A stretch of 10,224 nt of DNA from positions 1 to 10,224 of the forward strand of contig PYST01000646.1 of the NCBI GenBank assembly GCA_003049485.1. The letters are read 5' to 3'. The notes beneath the pieces are model-generated. The model was not told the DNA's origin and made no database searches. It worked only from the letters and a program-made list of their open reading frames with translations. The translations under genes were made by a program, and so were the position numbers. This document shows positions 7,358 through 10,224 of this stretch, piece by piece. Source of the DNA: Ophioceras dolichostomum. Lineage: Eukaryota > Ascomycota > Sordariomycetes > Magnaporthales > Ophioceraceae. Every line of letters begins with the position of its first letter. The first letter of the stretch is position 1.

Positions 7358-7773
7358 GCAAGGTTGTACACACAGGCAGATAGTATTATTAAGTCCCCGT
7401 GAGGGTGTGCTCGGCAAGCAGGCGTGCGGCGCTCTCTGCTTCCTCGTTCTCACCACCTAATGCTGTCCTCCATTCAGAGTACGAGACAAGCTTTGGGTGG
7501 TGGTTGGGGTGGATGGATTATGTGGTCGCGGTCGTCGAAGTGGTGGTGGGTGAGACTCCCTCTAGTACCAGTCGTGGTCGTAGTATATTACTCCCACGCA
7601 CGGAATATGGGACGAAAAAAGCTCGCTCGATCGGTTCGGCCGTCGCTGACGACTGGAGGAAGAGGCCAAAAAAAGGAAGGGAACGAAGAAAAACGCAAGT
7701 CGATCCTGTCGTCCGGTCTGTTCTGTTCTTGTCGCTTTCGTCGTAATGTCAGAATCAAACTGGTCTGTCCGGT

Positions 7774-7803
7774 TCTGGTCTGGTCTGGTCTGGTCTGGTC
7801 TGG
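7774..7803. repeat. pentanucleotide microsatellite (TCTGG)6
   Basis: Six exact TCTGG units are preceded by degenerate copies from about 7760 (TGGTCTG, GGTTCTGG). It lies in the non-coding 5' flank and is likely length-polymorphic. Confidence 0.95.
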
Positions 7804-8369
7804 TGATCTTGTCTCCTCTTTACACCTGCATGGACTAGCCTTCAATGACTTGACTGGAGGTTTTCAATGAGACACAGACACCGTCGGAATGCAGGTCAGA
7901 CGGCAAGATATGGCAGGGGTGCATGCGGGATGAGAATTAAGAACAAAATCGTGGAAGGGACTTCCTTGCAAAAGAGACCACCAAAGATATTATCTACGAA
8001 CCTTGTTGTTGTTTGCCTCTACCCCCCTCTGGCGTGAACCCCTGGAAGCTGAAAGCTGGAAGAAAGGGACCAAAGACGACGGCGCAAAAAGCAAACGGGG
8101 GCGAAGGGGTGGGTGTGGAAGAAAGCAATGGGCTAGGGACGGGAGGAGAGGTGAGTGGCCGGAGAGCTGTCAAAATGGCTGCCGGAGATGTCTTGGGTGG
8201 AGGTTGGTGGCTGCCCGCGTTCCGCGTCCCCCCTCTTTGCCGTTCCCTGTCCCTGCGCTGTGCTGAGTGTCCCTGCGCCAGTCACGATGCCCTTTTTCTC
8301 TCTAGAGGGTGCATGCGTGCATGAGACGTACATAAAGTGGTCGCTTTGATTTATCGTTTGCTTTTTGTG

Positions 8370-8413
8370 CCCTTTTTTTTCCCTTCCTGTTCCCCTCCCC
8401 GTCGTCTCCTGTC
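8370..8413 (+). other. polypyrimidine tract
   Basis: About 44 bases are nearly all C and T on the plus strand, beginning with a run of T and continuing CCCTTCCTG. Such tracts often precede transcription starts in filamentous fungi, but no supported plus-strand gene follows. Significance is uncertain. Confidence 0.5.
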
Positions 8414-9962
8414 GTCCTCGTTTAGCAGGCAGTTGGGTAGGTAGGCTAAAAAGCTGGGTCGGACGGATTGTGTTGGTCGATGGTGGCGGCACCTGGCTTG
8501 CTTGGGACTGGACTCAATCGCCCGTGTGTTTCGTGACAGGACACAAAAACAAAGTGCAGCGGCTTGGCGGATCGCTTTCCAGTCCACGGTTTTGGGCCAC
8601 GTTTGTGGTTTTGGAATAGAGTTTGGCCCCCTAGCAGATAAACGACGCTGTCAAAGGAAACAACGGTCTTCCAGAAGTGAAACTGTCCAGATGGAAGCTC
8701 CCCAGAAAAGAATTGGCGGTTGGACAGGAGAAAAGGGGGGAGAAAGATACCAGCGAAGAAAAAAAGTCGACATTGGATGCTCTGGTCTCCTTCCTGCCTG
8801 CCACCAGACCATACCACTCAGAGTTACCACCACCACGTGCAACCCTTCTTTCTTCCCTTCCTCCTCCTGCAGTCGCCGGACAACAGCCGGAAGAGATCCC
8901 CTGCGCCGGTTCTCCTGCACAGGAGTCTTTCCCTGCGCTAGTTCGGAAATCGATCATCACCTCACGTCGATGGACCCCATGGAGCTTGGCTCTGTGGGAA
9001 TACCGGACCACTCTGCAAATTCGAGGACAAAGGAGGAGTCCCATCCCTTTTTTCCTCCCATCGATGCCGTAGCCACGAGTTTGCCCCCCCATTTAACACA
9101 TTCACAGCCTAGTCCATTGCGACCTTGCAAAAGAAAAGCTCCGCTGGTCACTTTCTTTGCGGAGCCCCATCATCTCGACTGGGAAAGACAGGGTACCGGG
9201 CGAAGCGGGCCCTCTCCGTCTTCAAAAGGGGAAAGGGAGGACCCCTTATTATTTTGCTGATATCAATATGCCTCGTTCTCTGTATTCTTCTGTGTTGCAC
9301 TTGAGCGGTTCATATCCGTAAAATGGAGAGCAATGATAAAACTCCATCGAAAAAGAGGAACAGACCTTTTTCTCTTCTTCTTTCCCTTCGACAGAACCGA
9401 GCGCCCGAGCCGTCGCTTTTGCCCACCTACCTGCGATACTAGTGGATTGTGAGCCGTGGTTCGTGGTTCTTGCACGCGCGCCGCCACTGACGTGCGTGCA
9501 GGAAAGCCACTTTTGACCTGACCCTACCTTGCTTGGTTCCCTTCGTACCGTGGATGGGCAACACGGACGCAATCCTTTTCTGCACGTATTCATGATTTTC
9601 ATGTGCGCGCCGCCGCAGTAGCCGGCGGCCGGTTGCTGACGCGGGAGATGTTGGATGCAAGGCAAGCAATTGTGTGTGCTGCAGTTGTCCGAGAGCAAAG
9701 CAGAAGCAATGAGAATCCATTTGACTCCCGTCTCTGTCTTGTCAATTCTGGCAGTGTGAAGAACGGCAACAACAAGAACAAAAGGGAGCACAGATGCTCG
9801 ACTCCTCCCTCCGCAACTTTGCACAGACGGGTTCGATATATGCAGACGCCCGGGCCACACACCCACACATATCATTCCTCCATATATGAACATCAAAAAT
9901 CCCTCCCCGCCCTCGCCGCCAGGACTGCGCCGGTGGCGATCTTTTCCCCAAACTGGTCGCAA

Positions 9963-9986
9963 CCTTGGAAAGCCAATTGGCCAAGG
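9963..9986. promoter_or_regulatory. nested palindrome containing CCAATTGG
   Basis: CCTTGG at 9963-9968 and CCAAGG at 9981-9986 are reverse complements. They flank the perfect palindrome CCAATTGG at 9973-9980, which presents a CCAAT core on both strands. It could be a CCAAT-binding complex site or form a small hairpin. No gene start is identified close to it. Confidence 0.4.
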
Positions 9987-10138
9987 GGATAGTGGGATGT
10001 GGCTTACTGAAAGACGGAAAGGAGCGCATGCTTTGTCGAGATTCGTTTTGAATGTGTACAACGTATAGGCGCTGGCTGCTTGTGGTGTGACGGATTTTCG
10101 GCATGGCGCATCAATACCCTTCCATTCAGGTACCTCAG

Positions 10139-10168
10139 CTCAGCCCCCAAAAAATTAATGTCCCCGCA
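10139..10168 (-). repeat. right copy of the 30-bp exact inverted repeat
   Basis: This is the exact reverse complement of 60-89; on the plus strand it starts CTCAGCCCCC and ends GTCCCCGCA. It lies 43 bp before an ATG at 10212 in a favourable pyrimidine-rich context, which might be the start of a gene beyond the window. An AGGTACCT palindrome lies just inside it. Confidence 0.9.
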
Positions 10169-10224
10169 AAATTCTCTCTCCCTTTCACACCACTTTCACC
10201 ACTGCACAATTATGGCCAGTTGTA

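Larger units (their letters stand above)
6867..10138. other. long upstream intergenic region, no supported gene
   Basis: About 3.3 kb without a gene I can support. The longest open frames are 252 codons (plus, from 8502) and 270 codons (minus, from 10061). Both have irregular composition, no domain I recognise and no supporting splice pattern. Pyrimidine- and purine-rich stretches alternate. Short motifs include CCAAT at 7320, a CACGTG E-box near 8835 and a palindromic CCAAT site at 9973. The likely role is promoter and leader for the large gene and perhaps for a neighbour beyond the right edge. Unseen non-coding transcripts are possible. Confidence 0.55.

Noticed and set aside
8502..9260. 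252-codon plus-strand open frame, with an internal ATG in good context near 8970
   Set aside because: Reads through pyrimidine tracts, has no domain, and the composition shifts abruptly along its length. Nothing beyond frame length supports coding.
9249..10061. 270-codon minus-strand open frame
   Set aside because: No recognisable domain, irregular composition, several overlapping frames of similar quality, and the nested CCAAT palindrome lies inside. It is probably a chance frame in an intergenic region.
60..10168. Complete DNA transposon with terminal inverted repeats
   Set aside because: No transposase or captor gene is present, no target-site duplication was found by checking 2, 3 and 8 bases beside each end, and the internal gene looks like a conserved host gene. 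Kept only as an unexplained inverted repeat.
10212..10224. ATG near the right edge as the start of a plus-strand gene
   Set aside because: The context is favourable and the preceding sequence is pyrimidine-rich, but only four codons are visible, so no CDS can be supported.

Overview
The window looks like nuclear DNA of a filamentous ascomycete (Pezizomycotina, most likely a Sordariomycete). The evidence is one long GC-rich minus-strand gene with a short fungal-type intron, broad AT-mixed flanks with pyrimidine-rich tracts, and recurrent AGGTACCT motifs. The genus cannot be fixed from sequence alone. No rRNA, tRNA, CRISPR array or transposase gene was seen.

Layout. Positions 1-1611 are the 3' flank of the gene. 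They hold purine and pyrimidine tracts, a CCAAT box close to a perfect TGACGTCA site, and the left copy of a 30-bp inverted repeat. Positions 1612-6432 (minus strand) are a single large gene of 1606 codons as an unspliced frame, or about 1575 if one probable 93-nt intron is removed. Positions 6433-10224 are about 3.8 kb of 5' flank with no gene I can support. This part carries a long leader-type region with an upstream ORF touching the main start codon, several short tandem repeats, a palindromic CCAAT site, and the right copy of the 30-bp repeat.

The gene belongs to a protein family widespread in Pezizomycotina that, as I recall, is often labelled 'FLO11-like' because of its Ser/Thr/Pro-rich composition. 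The sequence does not support a cell-surface flocculin: there is no signal peptide, GPI signal or adhesion domain. Its conserved N-terminus instead reads as two consecutive degenerate histone folds, the first H2B-like (about residues 87-152) and the second H2A-like (about 182-297). They are followed by a long disordered region with a Myc-type nuclear localisation signal, acidic blocks and four spaced copies of a short F-[IL]-R...P motif. I infer an intramolecular H2B-H2A pseudodimer in a nuclear scaffold protein.

The second notable feature is the exact 30-bp inverted repeat at 60-89 and 10139-10168, which brackets almost the whole window without a visible transposase or target-site duplication.
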